In this document: positions 55,890 through 64,000 of the stretch, piece by piece
Layout of the letters: each line of letters starts with the position of its first letter
How positions within the stretch are numbered: the stretch's first letter is position 1
NCBI RefSeq assembly: GCF_002741015.1
Contig: NZ_CP016618.1
Span: 186,001-250,000 of the forward strand
Source: Microvirga ossetica
GTDB taxonomy: Bacteria; Pseudomonadota; Alphaproteobacteria; Rhizobiales; Beijerinckiaceae
DNA: 64,000 bases
Reading direction: 5' to 3'
The notes under the pieces: model-generated
Told to the model about the DNA's origin: nothing
The model's database searches: none
The model's input: the letters and a program-made list of their open reading frames with translations, nothing else
Program-made: the position numbers and the translations under genes

Positions 55890-56414
55890 ATGACACGATC
55901 ATCCATCATCGTCGCATCAGTACTCACCCTCATCACCTTGCCTCCCCTGTTCTCCGCAATCGCCACGCCAGCGGTCGCCGGGGAGCAGGAATGGAGCAGC
56001 AGCGACATGAGCGACGGAAACCTGCGTGATCTCCTGAGGGATTGGGTGGGCGACAATCCGGACCGACGCGACCTGCTCATGGACCTGCTCCAGAATCGCC
56101 GGGACCGTCGCGCCGAGGTGATGGATCGGATGCACGACCGCATGGACCGGCGCGACCGGTTGCGCGACCGAATCGCAAACAGAGGGGACGATGACGAGGA
56201 TGGGAGTTGGCGTGATCGCGGGGATCGGCGCGATCGCTTGCGGGAGCGGATCTCAAGCCGGGGGGATGACGAGGAGGACGGGAGCCGGCGCGGACGCCTG
56301 CGCGAGCGCCTGGCAGAGAGACGTGGCGGGGATTGCTACTTCCTCACCAGAAGCCTCCGGGACGAGGATAGAACTCTCCTCGTTATCGTTCGCAGACGCG
56401 TTTGCCCTGACTAG
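55890..56414 (+). CDS. Secreted protein with charged Arg/Asp repeats
   Basis: A 174-residue protein with a signal peptide (IIVASVLTLITLPPLFSAIA, cleaved near AVAGE). The mature part is rich in Arg and Asp and contains a repeated unit of about 19 residues (RDRLRDRIANRGDDDEDGS and RDRLRERISSRGDDEEDGS; bases about 56151-56207 and 56229-56285). Two cysteines lie near the end (GDCYFLT and RRVCPD). GGAG lies seven bases before the ATG. Function unknown; the following gene encodes a smaller protein with a similar ending. Confidence 0.65.
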   Translation: MTRSSIIVASVLTLITLPPLFSAIATPAVAGEQEWSSSDMSDGNLRDLLRDWVGDNPDRRDLLMDLLQNRRDRRAEVMDRMHDRMDRRDRLRDRIANRGDDDEDGSWRDRGDRRDRLRERISSRGDDEEDGSRRGRLRERLAERRGGDCYFLTRSLRDEDRTLLVIVRRRVCPD

Positions 56415-56447
56415 CCTCTGCTGCATCATTCAAAATGGAGGTGTGAG

Positions 56448-56786
56448 ATGAAGAAGGCTCTTCTGATCGCGGCGGGTCTGACGCTGATCGCCCTACCTGC
56501 CTTGGGCCAGAGCTCGAATGACACGGAAGACCGTGGTCGGTCCTATGATCGACGGGATCGTGATGATCTCGAAGAGCTCCTGCGCGGCATCGGCGATGAT
56601 GGAGTGGGAAGCCGTCTCCGTCGCGGCGCCGGGTTCCTGCTGCGCAGCGGCGATGCAACCGTGGCTGTCCGATGTGATCCGCAAGAGAACATGAGGGCAT
56701 GTGTGGACGCGACCACCACGTTACTGGAACGGGCTCGTTCCGCGCTGCCGCCGGGAGGTGCTCCCGCAACGCCGCCGCCTCGGTAA
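56448..56786 (+). CDS. Small secreted protein paired with the Arg/Asp-repeat protein
   Basis: A 112-residue protein with a signal peptide (KKALLIAAGLTLIALPALGQ) and a mature part containing YDRRDRDDLEELLRGIGDDG and two cysteines (VRCDPQENMRACV). Both this and the preceding protein have a charged helix and a final cysteine pair, so they may be related. It starts 34 bases after the previous stop. An IS50-like element lies 13 bases after its stop. Confidence 0.62.
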   Translation: MKKALLIAAGLTLIALPALGQSSNDTEDRGRSYDRRDRDDLEELLRGIGDDGVGSRLRRGAGFLLRSGDATVAVRCDPQENMRACVDATTTLLERARSALPPGGAPATPPPR

Positions 56787-56799
56787 GGGCGGGTTGCCG

Positions 56800-58471
56800 C
56801 TTTCAATTACCCACATTTCTGACTTAGCAGCAGTGCTTGCCTGACCAGCACCAAGCGTGATTCCTTGGTGAGCATCTCCTCATCTGTGAGAGGTGTCCCA
56901 TGGACAGGGCTCTGTCTCGGCTTTCCCGTGATCTCGCTGATCTCTGCGCGCCGGGCATACGCCGGACGGCCTCCTATTCGCTCCCACGAGGCGGCGCGGG
57001 AGCTGGGCCATGACAAAGACGTCTCTTCCGACGCATCCTCTGGGAGAGGCAGCCAATGTTATTTCCTGGGTCGATCAGGAACTCGCTGGGTGCCGCTTTC
57101 GGGACAATCGTCTCGGCCAGCGCCTGCGCAAGCTCCTGACCCACATGGCCGGTGCCATTGGCGGCAGCCTTCCGCTGGCCTGCCAGGATTGGGCTAACAC
57201 CAAAGCGGCCTACCGCTTCCTGTCCAATCCCAAAGTTTCCGACCATGAGATCCTTCAGGGCCATTTCCAAGCCACCCGAACCCGCTTTGCCGCCTTCGGT
57301 GGCCCTATCTTGGTCATTCAGGACACAACCGAACTGTCCTACGAAAGAGCACAGCCTGAACGGATTGGTGCGACCCGCCGGGTCAACAGCGGCCGGGACA
57401 AGGAAGGTCGCTCCAGGATGCACACGGTCTGCGGGCTGCTCATGCACTCTTGCCTGGCTGTGACCGCGGATGGGCTGCCGCTGGGGCTTTCGGCGATCAA
57501 GTTTTGGACGAGGCCTCAGTTCAAGGGCGCCCGGACGCTCAAACGCAAGATCAACCCGACCCGGGTGCCCATCGATCAGAAGGAGAGTATCCGCTGGCTG
57601 GAGTGCATGAGGCAGTCCGTGGCGCTGTTCGGTGCTCCTGAGCGCTGCATCCATATCGGCGACCGGGAGAACGACATCGACGAGTTCTTCTGCACGGCTC
57701 AGGCTCTGAGCACGCACTTCCTGGTCCGAACCTGCGTGGATCGGTTGGCGGGCGATGGCCAGCACACCATCGCGGACGAGATGGCAGAGGTGAAGGTCAA
57801 AGGACGGCATCAGGTCGAAGTTCGCAGCCCGAAAGGCGATGTGAGCCTTGCCACCGTAGAGCTCAAATACCGCCGGATCCACATCCTGCCTCCGATCGGC
57901 AAGCAGAAGCGCTATCCAGCCCTGAGCCTGACGGTGATCCACGCACAGGAGCGTCATCCACCCAAAGACCGGGCGCGGATCGACTGGAAGCTGATCACGG
58001 ATCTGCCGGTACGATCCCGCGCGGACGCGATCCAGATGCTCGACTGGTACGCCATGCGCTGGAAGGTCGAGCTGTTCCACAAGATCCTCAAGTCCGGGTG
58101 CCGAGCGGAGGAGACCAAGCTGAGAACGGCCGAGCGCCTGGTGAACCTGCTCAGCATCTACTGCATCCTGAGCTGGCGGATCTTCTGGATGACGATGCTC
58201 AATCGTGTTGTTCCGGACGTGCCGCCGCGGCTGGCCTTGACGGACTTGGAAATGGACCTGCTCGACGAGCTGGTGCGAGACAAGGGCCAGGTGCTGCTGC
58301 GGAGCAAGACGCTCGCCTACTATTTAACTAAGATCGCCCGCATGGGCGGCTACCTTGCCCGTGGCCATGATCCTCCGCCAGGAAACACCGTCATGTGGAG
58401 AGGACTATCCCGCCTGATGGATATCGAACTCGGCGCTAGGATTGGGGCGCAAATCTATGGGTAATTGAAAG
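56800..58471 (+). mobile_element. IS50-like (IS4-family) insertion sequence
   Basis: A 1672-base element. The ends share CTTTCAATTACCCA (left CTTTCAATTACCCACATTTC; right complement CTTTCAATTACCCATAGATT). It is flanked by a 9-base direct repeat GGGTTGCCG (56791-56799 and 58472-58480), the duplication size known for IS50/Tn5. Ends and transposase look intact, so this is probably a recent insertion. Confidence 0.92.
57010..58464 (+). CDS. IS4-family transposase (IS50/Tn5 type)
   Basis: A 484-residue transposase. It has the Tn5-like N-terminal region (WVDQELAGCRFRDNRLGQRL and SLPLACQDWANTKAAYRFLS), the catalytic Asp in LVIQDTTELSY, a second Asp in CIHIGDRENDIDEFF, and the YREK-like segment RWKVELFHKILKSGCRAEET with the catalytic Glu. 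The frame is intact to the stop just before the right inverted repeat. Confidence 0.93.
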   Translation: MTKTSLPTHPLGEAANVISWVDQELAGCRFRDNRLGQRLRKLLTHMAGAIGGSLPLACQDWANTKAAYRFLSNPKVSDHEILQGHFQATRTRFAAFGGPILVIQDTTELSYERAQPERIGATRRVNSGRDKEGRSRMHTVCGLLMHSCLAVTADGLPLGLSAIKFWTRPQFKGARTLKRKINPTRVPIDQKESIRWLECMRQSVALFGAPERCIHIGDRENDIDEFFCTAQALSTHFLVRTCVDRLAGDGQHTIADEMAEVKVKGRHQVEVRSPKGDVSLATVELKYRRIHILPPIGKQKRYPALSLTVIHAQERHPPKDRARIDWKLITDLPVRSRADAIQMLDWYAMRWKVELFHKILKSGCRAEETKLRTAERLVNLLSIYCILSWRIFWMTMLNRVVPDVPPRLALTDLEMDLLDELVRDKGQVLLRSKTLAYYLTKIARMGGYLARGHDPPPGNTVMWRGLSRLMDIELGARIGAQIYG

Positions 58472-58613
58472 GGGTTGCCGCAGGTTACAACTCGGGCCCT
58501 ACACGGCCTTGCGCCAGTTCTCGAGGTTCACTCCATAGGGTTCCTGCGATGGCACCCCTCGGGACCGGCACGTCCGGTCATTGCCCCAGCCCAGAAGGAT
58601 AGGCGCCTTGGGC

Positions 58614-59426
58614 GGCACTGTTGCATTAACCTTGGCGGTATAGCGAGGAGCGGTTCATCAAGGATCCGCTCCCGTGTCTCTGTTCAAGCGCCGTCGCTTC
58701 CCGGTTGAGATCATCTTGCTGTGCGTGCGCTGGTACTGCAAGTACGGGATCAGCTATCGCGATCTGGCTGAAATGATGTCCGAGCGCGGTGTCAGCGTCA
58801 GTCCAAGCACGATCTTCCGTTGGGTTCAGCGCTATGCCCCGGAGATCGAGAAGCGGGTGCGACCATACCAGGGACATCGTTCAGGCTCATGGCGGGTGGA
58901 TGAGACCTATGTAAGAGTGGGCGGACGCTGGCGGTACTTGTTTCGAGCGGTCGATAAACATGGTCGGCTGATTGCCTCCATGCTGTCCGGCCGGCGTGAT
59001 ACCGGAGCGGCTTATCGCTTCCTGCGCAAAGCCCAGCGGGCGGTGAGCGACTATCCTCCTTCATCCATCACGACCGACAAACTGGCGTCGTATCCCAAGG
59101 CAATCCTGCGCCTGCAGGACGAAGGGCTTCTGCCGAACGATGTGGTACACCGCACCTCGAAATATCTGAATAACATCCTTGAAGCGGATCATGGCGCGCT
59201 CAAGCGCGTGATCCGTCCGACGCGCGGCTTCCAGAGCATGAAAACCGCCGGCGCAACGTTGAAGGGTTTTGAGGTGATGCGGATGGTCCGCCGAGGTCAC
59301 TGCATGCTGAGGCATGCGGGCGTGACAGGCGAAGTTCGTCTGGTGAACCAGTTGTTCGGTCTCGCCGCATGAGGAAGGCGCACCGGTAGGCTCATGATGA
59401 CTTATTGCAGTTTATGCAACAGAGCC
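58614..59426 (+). mobile_element. IS6-family insertion sequence, copy 2
   Basis: The same 813-base element as at 12912-13724, in the same orientation and with the same ends. The flanks CCTTGGGC and GAAGGCGA do not match each other, nor the flanks of copy 1, so neither copy shows a target duplication. The sequence differs from copy 1 at about ten positions within bases 58784-58807 and seems identical elsewhere. Confidence 0.92.
58674..59372 (+). CDS. IS6-family transposase (copy 2)
   Basis: A 232-residue transposase identical to that of copy 1 except for VSVSPST in place of VAVDPST near residue 41. All catalytic residues are kept and the frame is intact. Confidence 0.93.
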   Translation: MSLFKRRRFPVEIILLCVRWYCKYGISYRDLAEMMSERGVSVSPSTIFRWVQRYAPEIEKRVRPYQGHRSGSWRVDETYVRVGGRWRYLFRAVDKHGRLIASMLSGRRDTGAAYRFLRKAQRAVSDYPPSSITTDKLASYPKAILRLQDEGLLPNDVVHRTSKYLNNILEADHGALKRVIRPTRGFQSMKTAGATLKGFEVMRMVRRGHCMLRHAGVTGEVRLVNQLFGLAA

Positions 59427-59765
59427 GAAGGCGAGGCGCTCGTGAGGTTGGGTGGGGAGCCCTTCATTATCAGGCGGACCTTCGTTGAAGATCTGCGCGA
59501 TCAAGATCAGAGACATCGGATTGCCCATCTCGACCGTCCGTTGCTGATCTTGCATTCGCCGCAAGACAAGGTCGTCAGCATCGATAACGCTGCCGCGATC
59601 TTCCAGGGCGCACGCCATCCGAAGAGCTTTGTCTCGCTCGACCCGGCTGACCACCTTCTGACCCAAGCCGTGGACGCCGAGTATGCCGCAACGATGATTG
59701 TGGCATGGGTTTCGCGCTTCTTTCCTGTGGTTGAGTCAGCATCGGTTGTGCACCGGCGCTGTTGA
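59427..59765 (+). pseudogene. Alpha/beta hydrolase fragment
   Basis: After the IS6 end the frame reads EGEALVRLGGEPFIIRRTFV, then HLDRPLLILHSPQDKVVSID (catalytic Asp) and KSFVSLDPADHLLTQAVDAE (catalytic His), as in the C-terminal part of the hydrolase domain of OsmC-linked alpha/beta hydrolases. The nucleophile half was removed at the IS boundary, and the OsmC domain expected downstream is missing; the frame ends after VVHRRC. Confidence 0.7.
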
Positions 59766-60137
59766 ACGACTCCACATCGGCATTTGGCGTGACCCCACCG
59801 TTGTTGCCCGAAGCGCTATCATTTCGGTGACTTGCAACATGATGTACAGGGTCTGGCATCGACGCTGATCAGCGGCCAAACGATGCCCGATTCACACTAC
59901 TCGGTTTGCCTGGAAGGGGCAGGTTCCTTGAGATGTGTTGCAAGGCCTGAAACCGGTTGAAAAAACTCGTAAGCGCGTCCATTTCAGAGCGCGACGCCGA
60001 ACAGGGTCGTGATGTGGCATGTGGAACAGCGAGGCATCTGACCATTCGAGAGGAACGTCGGTCCCGTGGATGCCGAGCGGAACAAACTTTTGGTAAGCGT
60101 CTTCCCTTCCCATTTGTGGCCGACCCGCCGCGTTCGC
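59766..60137. other. Region without a recognised gene
   Basis: About 370 bases. Short frames on both strands show no known motif or good start; probably debris between two broken genes. Confidence 0.35.
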
Positions 60138-60479
60138 TCAGCTCGGCATCTCGATCTGCACCTTCACGGAGGATGGCGGCATTGCCTTGGCGAAGTCGAA
60201 GGCCTCAATGCTGTCCTTGAAGGCGAAGCGGTCGGTGATGAGCGGCTTCACGTCGATCTTGCCCGAAGCAATCATCGCCACCGCACGCGGATAGACATGC
60301 GCATAACGGAAGACGTTCTCGACCGTCGCCTCCTTGATCTGCGCCTTGCTGACATCGAACGGAAACGGTTCAAGCGGAATACCAACCAGCGCGACCTTCC
60401 CGCCTGGACAGATGAGGTCGAATATCTCCGCCATGGCGGGCGGATACCCTGAGCATTCGAACACCACATCCGCACCCTA
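60138..60479 (-). pseudogene. Zinc-type alcohol/polyol dehydrogenase, C-terminal part
   Basis: The C-terminal about 110 residues of a xylitol/sorbitol dehydrogenase-like MDR enzyme ([56 protein letters not shown]). The gene is cut at 60479 by an IS630-family element. On the far side (61531-61575) a short continuation RLTDVIKRETDG fits just before the break, but joining the two sides puts a TAG stop at the junction, and sequence further upstream is from an unrelated transposase. Confidence 0.75.
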
Positions 60480-61530
60480 AAGCGCTTTTGGGATCAGTGT
60501 AGGGCATAGCCGGCATGCCTGATCCAGCCTCGGGCATCCTTTGCGGTGATGGTGTCGAGGGCGGGTTTGAGTTCCGCTTCCAAAGCTTCAAGAGTGCGAG
60601 GCGCTTTCGCCTTGAGCCGCTCTTTCATCTTGGCCCAGGCGGGCTCGATCGGGTTGAACTCCGGGGAATAGCGCGGCAGGTACAAAAGCCCGATCCCGGC
60701 CTGCGCGAGCAGGTCTCGCACTTCTGTGGCCCGATGCGGGCGCAGGTTGTCCAACACCAGAATGGCATCCGGCTTGGTGCGTTTGAGGGCCGGTACCAGG
60801 ATTTGCTCGAGATAGGCCAAAAGCACGGAGGTCGAGGTCGAGGCCTCGATGCTCATCGTAGCGACCAGGCCCTCACAGGCGAGTGCGCCCAAGACCGTCA
60901 GCCGCTGCCACGAGCCGAGCGGGATGGAGCCATAGGCGCGTTGCCCACGTGGCGCTCGCGCATGAGTGCGGGCCATCTTGGTCGTCACTCCGCTCTCATC
61001 GAGGAACACCAGGCGTTCCACGGGAAGCTCGCTCATCTGCTGGCGATAGGCCTCGCGCTCGGCGGCAATCTCGGGCCGCTCCTGCTCGGCCGCCCGAAGG
61101 GTCTTTTTTTCGGACGCAGCTTGAGCCGCTTGAGCGCCTCGCAGATCACCGCCAGACACACCGTCACGCCCGTTCGCTCGGCCAGGCGCTCGCGGTACTC
61201 GCGCAGCAGCGCGTCATTGTCTTCGGCCACGAGCTGACGCAGCACCTCCAGAGCTGCTGCATCCAGGCGCGAGGGCACGCCGCCGCTGTGCGGCTTGGGA
61301 CAGCGTCGGCCCTCCTCGCGCTCTTGGCGGCGCCAGTTCGAGACGGTGGCGGGGCAGACCTGGAAGCGGCGGGCAATCTCAACCTGAGGAAGGTCGCCAC
61401 GCGCACAGGCGACAAGAACACGCTCACGCAGATCAGGAGAATAGGGCTGGGGCATGGTTTGCCTCCCGGGCCATATCCCAGTCAACGCACAGACCACCCG
61501 AAGCGATTCAAGTCCAGATCAAAAGCGCTT
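60480..61530 (-). mobile_element. IS630-family insertion sequence
   Basis: A 1051-base element with near-perfect inverted ends (AAGCGCTTTTG at each end) flanked by the TA dinucleotide that this family duplicates (60478-60479 and 61531-61532). It carries a transposase gene in two overlapping frames, read on the minus strand, and has inserted into a dehydrogenase gene. Confidence 0.9.
60494..61458 (-). CDS. IS630-family transposase made by -1 frameshifting
   Basis: Two overlapping frames. The first (from ATG about 61455) encodes the helix-turn-helix part (PQPYSPDLRERVLVACARGD, QVEIARRFQVCPATVSNWRR). The second encodes the DDE core (LVFLDESGVTTKMARTHARA, DAILVLDNLRPHRATEVRDL, YLPRYSPEFNPIEPAWAKMK). 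They meet at a run of seven A on the minus strand (61104-61110), where a -1 slip joins AAA-AAA of the first frame to KKTLRAAEQERPEI of the second. This arrangement is usual for the family, so the gene is likely functional. Confidence 0.88.
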
Positions 61531-61571
61531 TAGCCGTCAGTCTCGCGCTTGATCACGTCCGTGAGCCTCTG

Positions 61572-61978
61572 GCGAGGTCCTCGAGGTGCTGGTTCAAGCG
61601 AAGCGCGACAAGCGAGCCGCCCTGAAGCTCATTCGCAAGCTCCTGAAGAAGCACGGCACCGCTCCAACAGAGTGGGTCACGGACAAGTGTCCCGCCTATG
61701 GAGCTGCGCTTCGAGGCCTGAAGATCCAGAGGGCCGTTCATACCCAGGCCAAGCGGGCCAACAACCGAGCGGAGAGTTCGCACGTGCCGGTGCGACGACG
61801 AGAGTGGAAGCTGCAGGGGTTCAAGTCACCCGGCTCGGCCCAGCGGTTCCTCACAATGCATGCAGCGATCTACAACGCGTTCACCGTTCCTCGCCATCTC
61901 ACGACCGCCCGAACGCACCGGCTCCTCCGAGCCGAGGCGTTCGCCACGTGGCGCGAAGCTGCGAGTGTAGTGGCATAG
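61572..61978 (+). pseudogene. IS6-family transposase, C-terminal fragment
   Basis: Reads VLVQAKRDKRAALKLIRKLL, then TEWVTDKCPAYGAALRGLKI (second catalytic Asp) and NNRAESSHVPVRRREWKLQG (Glu region), ending AFATWREAASVVA. The N-terminal half is missing. It belongs to a third IS6 subgroup, different from both other types in the window. Confidence 0.82.
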
Positions 61979-62090
61979 CGAGGGACATGTGGCAGATCCC
62001 ATGCCGGTCAGACCCCGCAATGTGACAAGCGCTTCTTGTGGGCGCGGGCGGTCACGGAAGAGTAAGAAAGAGGTGCTGAAGCCGAGAGTG

Positions 62091-63821
62091 TCACTCTGGA
62101 AGACCAGCCGCGCGTAGGCCACCAAACAAGGCATCCTGAAAGGATCGGCTCGGGGGCATTGAGGCTTGCTTGATCGCAGCAATCGTGATCCCTGGATGCG
62201 CCTGAACAAGGCGGGCAAGCGCCTCTCGCGCCTCGTCCAATCTTCCCAGATTGGCGTATGCTGCCGCAACAATCCGCCACGCCCACGTCGCACTTGGCTT
62301 TTCGGCAATCCCTTGGCACACCCAAGACGCGGCCTCTGCGAAGCGCTCGGCATGAAAGTGGGCGATGCCAATTCCGATGGCGGCATTGAAGTTGTATGGA
62401 TCGAGTGGGCTAATGCGGATCGAGCGCTGGAAGTGCTCGATGGCAAGATCCGGCTGGTTGAGAAAGGTTCTGATAAAGCCGCTGTGATGCCATGCCCAGG
62501 CTGAGTTCGGATCAAGCTGCACAGCCCTGTCAATGAGCGGGACTGCCTCAGTAAACTCTCTCCCGACCGCATGAGCCGACGCAAGGACTGTCAGCACGAG
62601 CGGATCATCGCTATCGAGACGAGCGGCTTCCTTGGCAACCCTGAGAGCCGCCGAACGCTCCTCTTCCGGATGGTTGGTCCACAAGAATGGCACCCGTTGT
62701 CCGTGACACCAAGCAGCAAGCGCTTTGGGTAGGGCGTAACTTGGATCAAGAGCCATCGCTTGCTCAAGCAGGCCGAGAGCCTCTTCATTCGTCGCACGTT
62801 CCACCGCCCAGATCGACGGCAGAGCCCGCATAACGTAGTCATAGGCATGGAGGTTGCCGGGTCTCTTGCGCCGAGCACGCTCGATCTCGGAAGAGCGGAT
62901 AGTGGGCTGCAAGGCTCCAATGATGCTCACAGTGATCCGGTCTTGTAAGTCGAACAGATCCGTGATCTCACCGTCGTAGTGGTCCGACCATATATAGCTG
63001 CCGCTCTGTCCATCAATGAGTTGCGCTGTAATCCTGACCCGATCACCCGCCCGCCGCATCGTACCTTCCAGCACATAGCGGACCCCAAGTTCTCGGCTGA
63101 CTCGCTTCACATCCACAGCACGCTCCTTGTAGGCGAGCGTGGAACTTCGCGCGATGACGAACAGAGAGCGAAAGCGCGACAGGGCAGAGGTCACCTCGTC
63201 CACGATTGCTTCAGCCAGAAAAGTTTGATCTGGATCTTCGCTCAGGTTTGTGAACGGCAGCACAGCAATGGACGGCTTGTCGGGGAGAGAAAGTGTCCTG
63301 ACCGAAGTATCTGCCCGAGCGGATTCGATCCCTCCGAACGAATACACCCGCACCGGTCTGGTGATGTTCTTGACCGTCTGCTCGCCCCGGCTCTCGAATG
63401 TGCGGTTGATCTTTCCCTCGATCTCATCGAAAACCTTGCCAGAGATCAGGACTCCACCAGGATCACATAGTGCCTCCAGGCGAGCGGCAACATTCACTCC
63501 TTCTCCATAAACATCACCGTCTTCCTCGATAATGATATCGCCAAGGTTGATGCCGATCCGAAGTTGGAGGGGACCAGTTGCTGTCTTCTCCTGGATAGAG
63601 ATGGCGCATCGCACAGCTTCCACCGGGCTGGGGAACTCGATCAGGAATCCATCGCCCGTGGTCTTCACCGTCCGTCCATGGTGCTGCGCCACATACGATT
63701 CAACGGTCTCCCGCTGGAGTGCTTTGATCCTTACGAGAGTGCCTTCTTCGTCCTTCTCCATCATGGACGAGAAGCCCACGACATCAGCGGCGAGAATGGC
63801 AGCGAGGCGTCGGGTGGTCAT
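62091..63821 (-). CDS. Class III adenylate/guanylate cyclase with TolB-like and TPR regions
   Basis: A 576-residue paralogue of the protein at 18872-20644. It starts MTTRRLAAILAADVVGFSSM (first metal Asp) with TTGDGFLIEFPSPVEAVRCA, then a TolB-like part (PSIAVLPFTNLSEDPDQTFL; VLEGTMRRAGDRVRITAQLI) and tetratricopeptide-like helices, ending GGLRAAGLPE. The start ATG is the only one in the conserved N-terminus. Confidence 0.92.
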   Translation of the reverse strand: MTTRRLAAILAADVVGFSSMMEKDEEGTLVRIKALQRETVESYVAQHHGRTVKTTGDGFLIEFPSPVEAVRCAISIQEKTATGPLQLRIGINLGDIIIEEDGDVYGEGVNVAARLEALCDPGGVLISGKVFDEIEGKINRTFESRGEQTVKNITRPVRVYSFGGIESARADTSVRTLSLPDKPSIAVLPFTNLSEDPDQTFLAEAIVDEVTSALSRFRSLFVIARSSTLAYKERAVDVKRVSRELGVRYVLEGTMRRAGDRVRITAQLIDGQSGSYIWSDHYDGEITDLFDLQDRITVSIIGALQPTIRSSEIERARRKRPGNLHAYDYVMRALPSIWAVERATNEEALGLLEQAMALDPSYALPKALAAWCHGQRVPFLWTNHPEEERSAALRVAKEAARLDSDDPLVLTVLASAHAVGREFTEAVPLIDRAVQLDPNSAWAWHHSGFIRTFLNQPDLAIEHFQRSIRISPLDPYNFNAAIGIGIAHFHAERFAEAASWVCQGIAEKPSATWAWRIVAAAYANLGRLDEAREALARLVQAHPGITIAAIKQASMPPSRSFQDALFGGLRAAGLPE

Positions 63822-63855
63822 TTGGGGAACCTGTCCTCGAAAGAGTGCGACGACG

Positions 63856-64000
63856 CTAACCTTCGGGAAGACCTAAGCTTCGAAACGCCTCCGCCAACTT
63901 CCGCTTGGTTGCATCGCTTCCCGGTGTTCGCTCCAGGATCTTGGAGACGGTCATCTCTGGGAACCGCTCCAGAAACGCCGCAAAAGCTAGCCTCGCATCA
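63856..64000 (-). CDS. C-terminal end of a gene running off the window
   Basis: The last 47 codons of a minus-strand gene: AFAAFLERFPEMTVSKILER, then SDATKRKLAEAFRSLGLPE and G before the stop. The LGLPE ending resembles those of the two cyclase/TPR proteins in the window, so it is probably a further member; only the tail is visible. Confidence 0.6.
   Translation of the reverse strand, partial: DARLAFAAFLERFPEMTVSKILERTPGSDATKRKLAEAFRSLGLPEG

Overview
The window looks like a chromosomal or large-replicon segment from an alphaproteobacterium of the Hyphomicrobiales, most like Microvirga or Methylobacterium. The reasons are an Irr-type Fur regulator, class III cyclases fused to TolB-like/TPR regions, DUF1127, DUF1236 and DUF2829 genes, high GC, and a very heavy load of insertion sequences and group II introns. 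The genus is inferred, not proven. I saw no rRNA, tRNA or CRISPR array.

Layout. At 0.25-4.0 kb a minus-strand operon encodes a three-subunit molybdenum hydroxylase of the PaoABC type. At 4.5-5.1 kb lies a decayed IS5-family transposase. At 5.2-7.1 kb there is a compact minus-strand cassette: a radical SAM/SPASM enzyme, a PqqD-like peptide-binding protein and an unrecognised 212-residue protein. It looks like a peptide- or protein-modification system and is my best candidate for something undescribed. A zinc-ribbon/cyclase/ATPase/TPR protein runs divergently from it (7.3-10.6 kb). From 10.6 to 12.9 kb there are a cupin gene and gene fragments, ending at an IS6-family copy. A second, same-orientation copy of that element lies at 58.6 kb, so about 46 kb is bracketed by direct repeats.

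Between those copies: a DUF1236 protein, a class A penicillin-binding protein, an RTX protein, a cyclase, Irr, a stretch of small proteins with phage-like remnants including a Tad2-like DUF2829 protein (22-25.6 kb), and a nested pile of mobile elements (25.6-32.5 kb). In that pile an IS6-family element is interrupted by a group II intron, which is itself interrupted by an IS, and the same IS6 element also carries an IS66-family insertion. From 32.5 to 49.5 kb lies what reads as a D-apiose/D-apionate catabolic locus in two minus-strand operons around a GntR regulator. One operon holds oiaX, oiaK, apnO, a MalEFG-type importer and a divergent nucleoside-hydrolase-like protein; its ATPase gene is cut off by the mobile elements. 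The other holds an RbsBAC-type importer with a DUF2291 lipoprotein, apsD and apnL. A shared DNA motif lies in front of both operons and the regulator.

The right part holds a second, deleted group II intron (50.0-50.8 kb), a LysR gene divergent from an MBL-fold/PNPOx-like/quinone-oxidoreductase gene set (50.9-54.9 kb), small secreted proteins, an IS50-like element with intact ends, the second IS6 copy, gene fragments, an IS630-family element inserted in a dehydrogenase gene, and two further cyclase-type genes, the last running off the window.

Starts were often moved inward from the longest reading frame to a codon with a good ribosome-binding site. All functional names rest on reading protein motifs by eye, with no database search.
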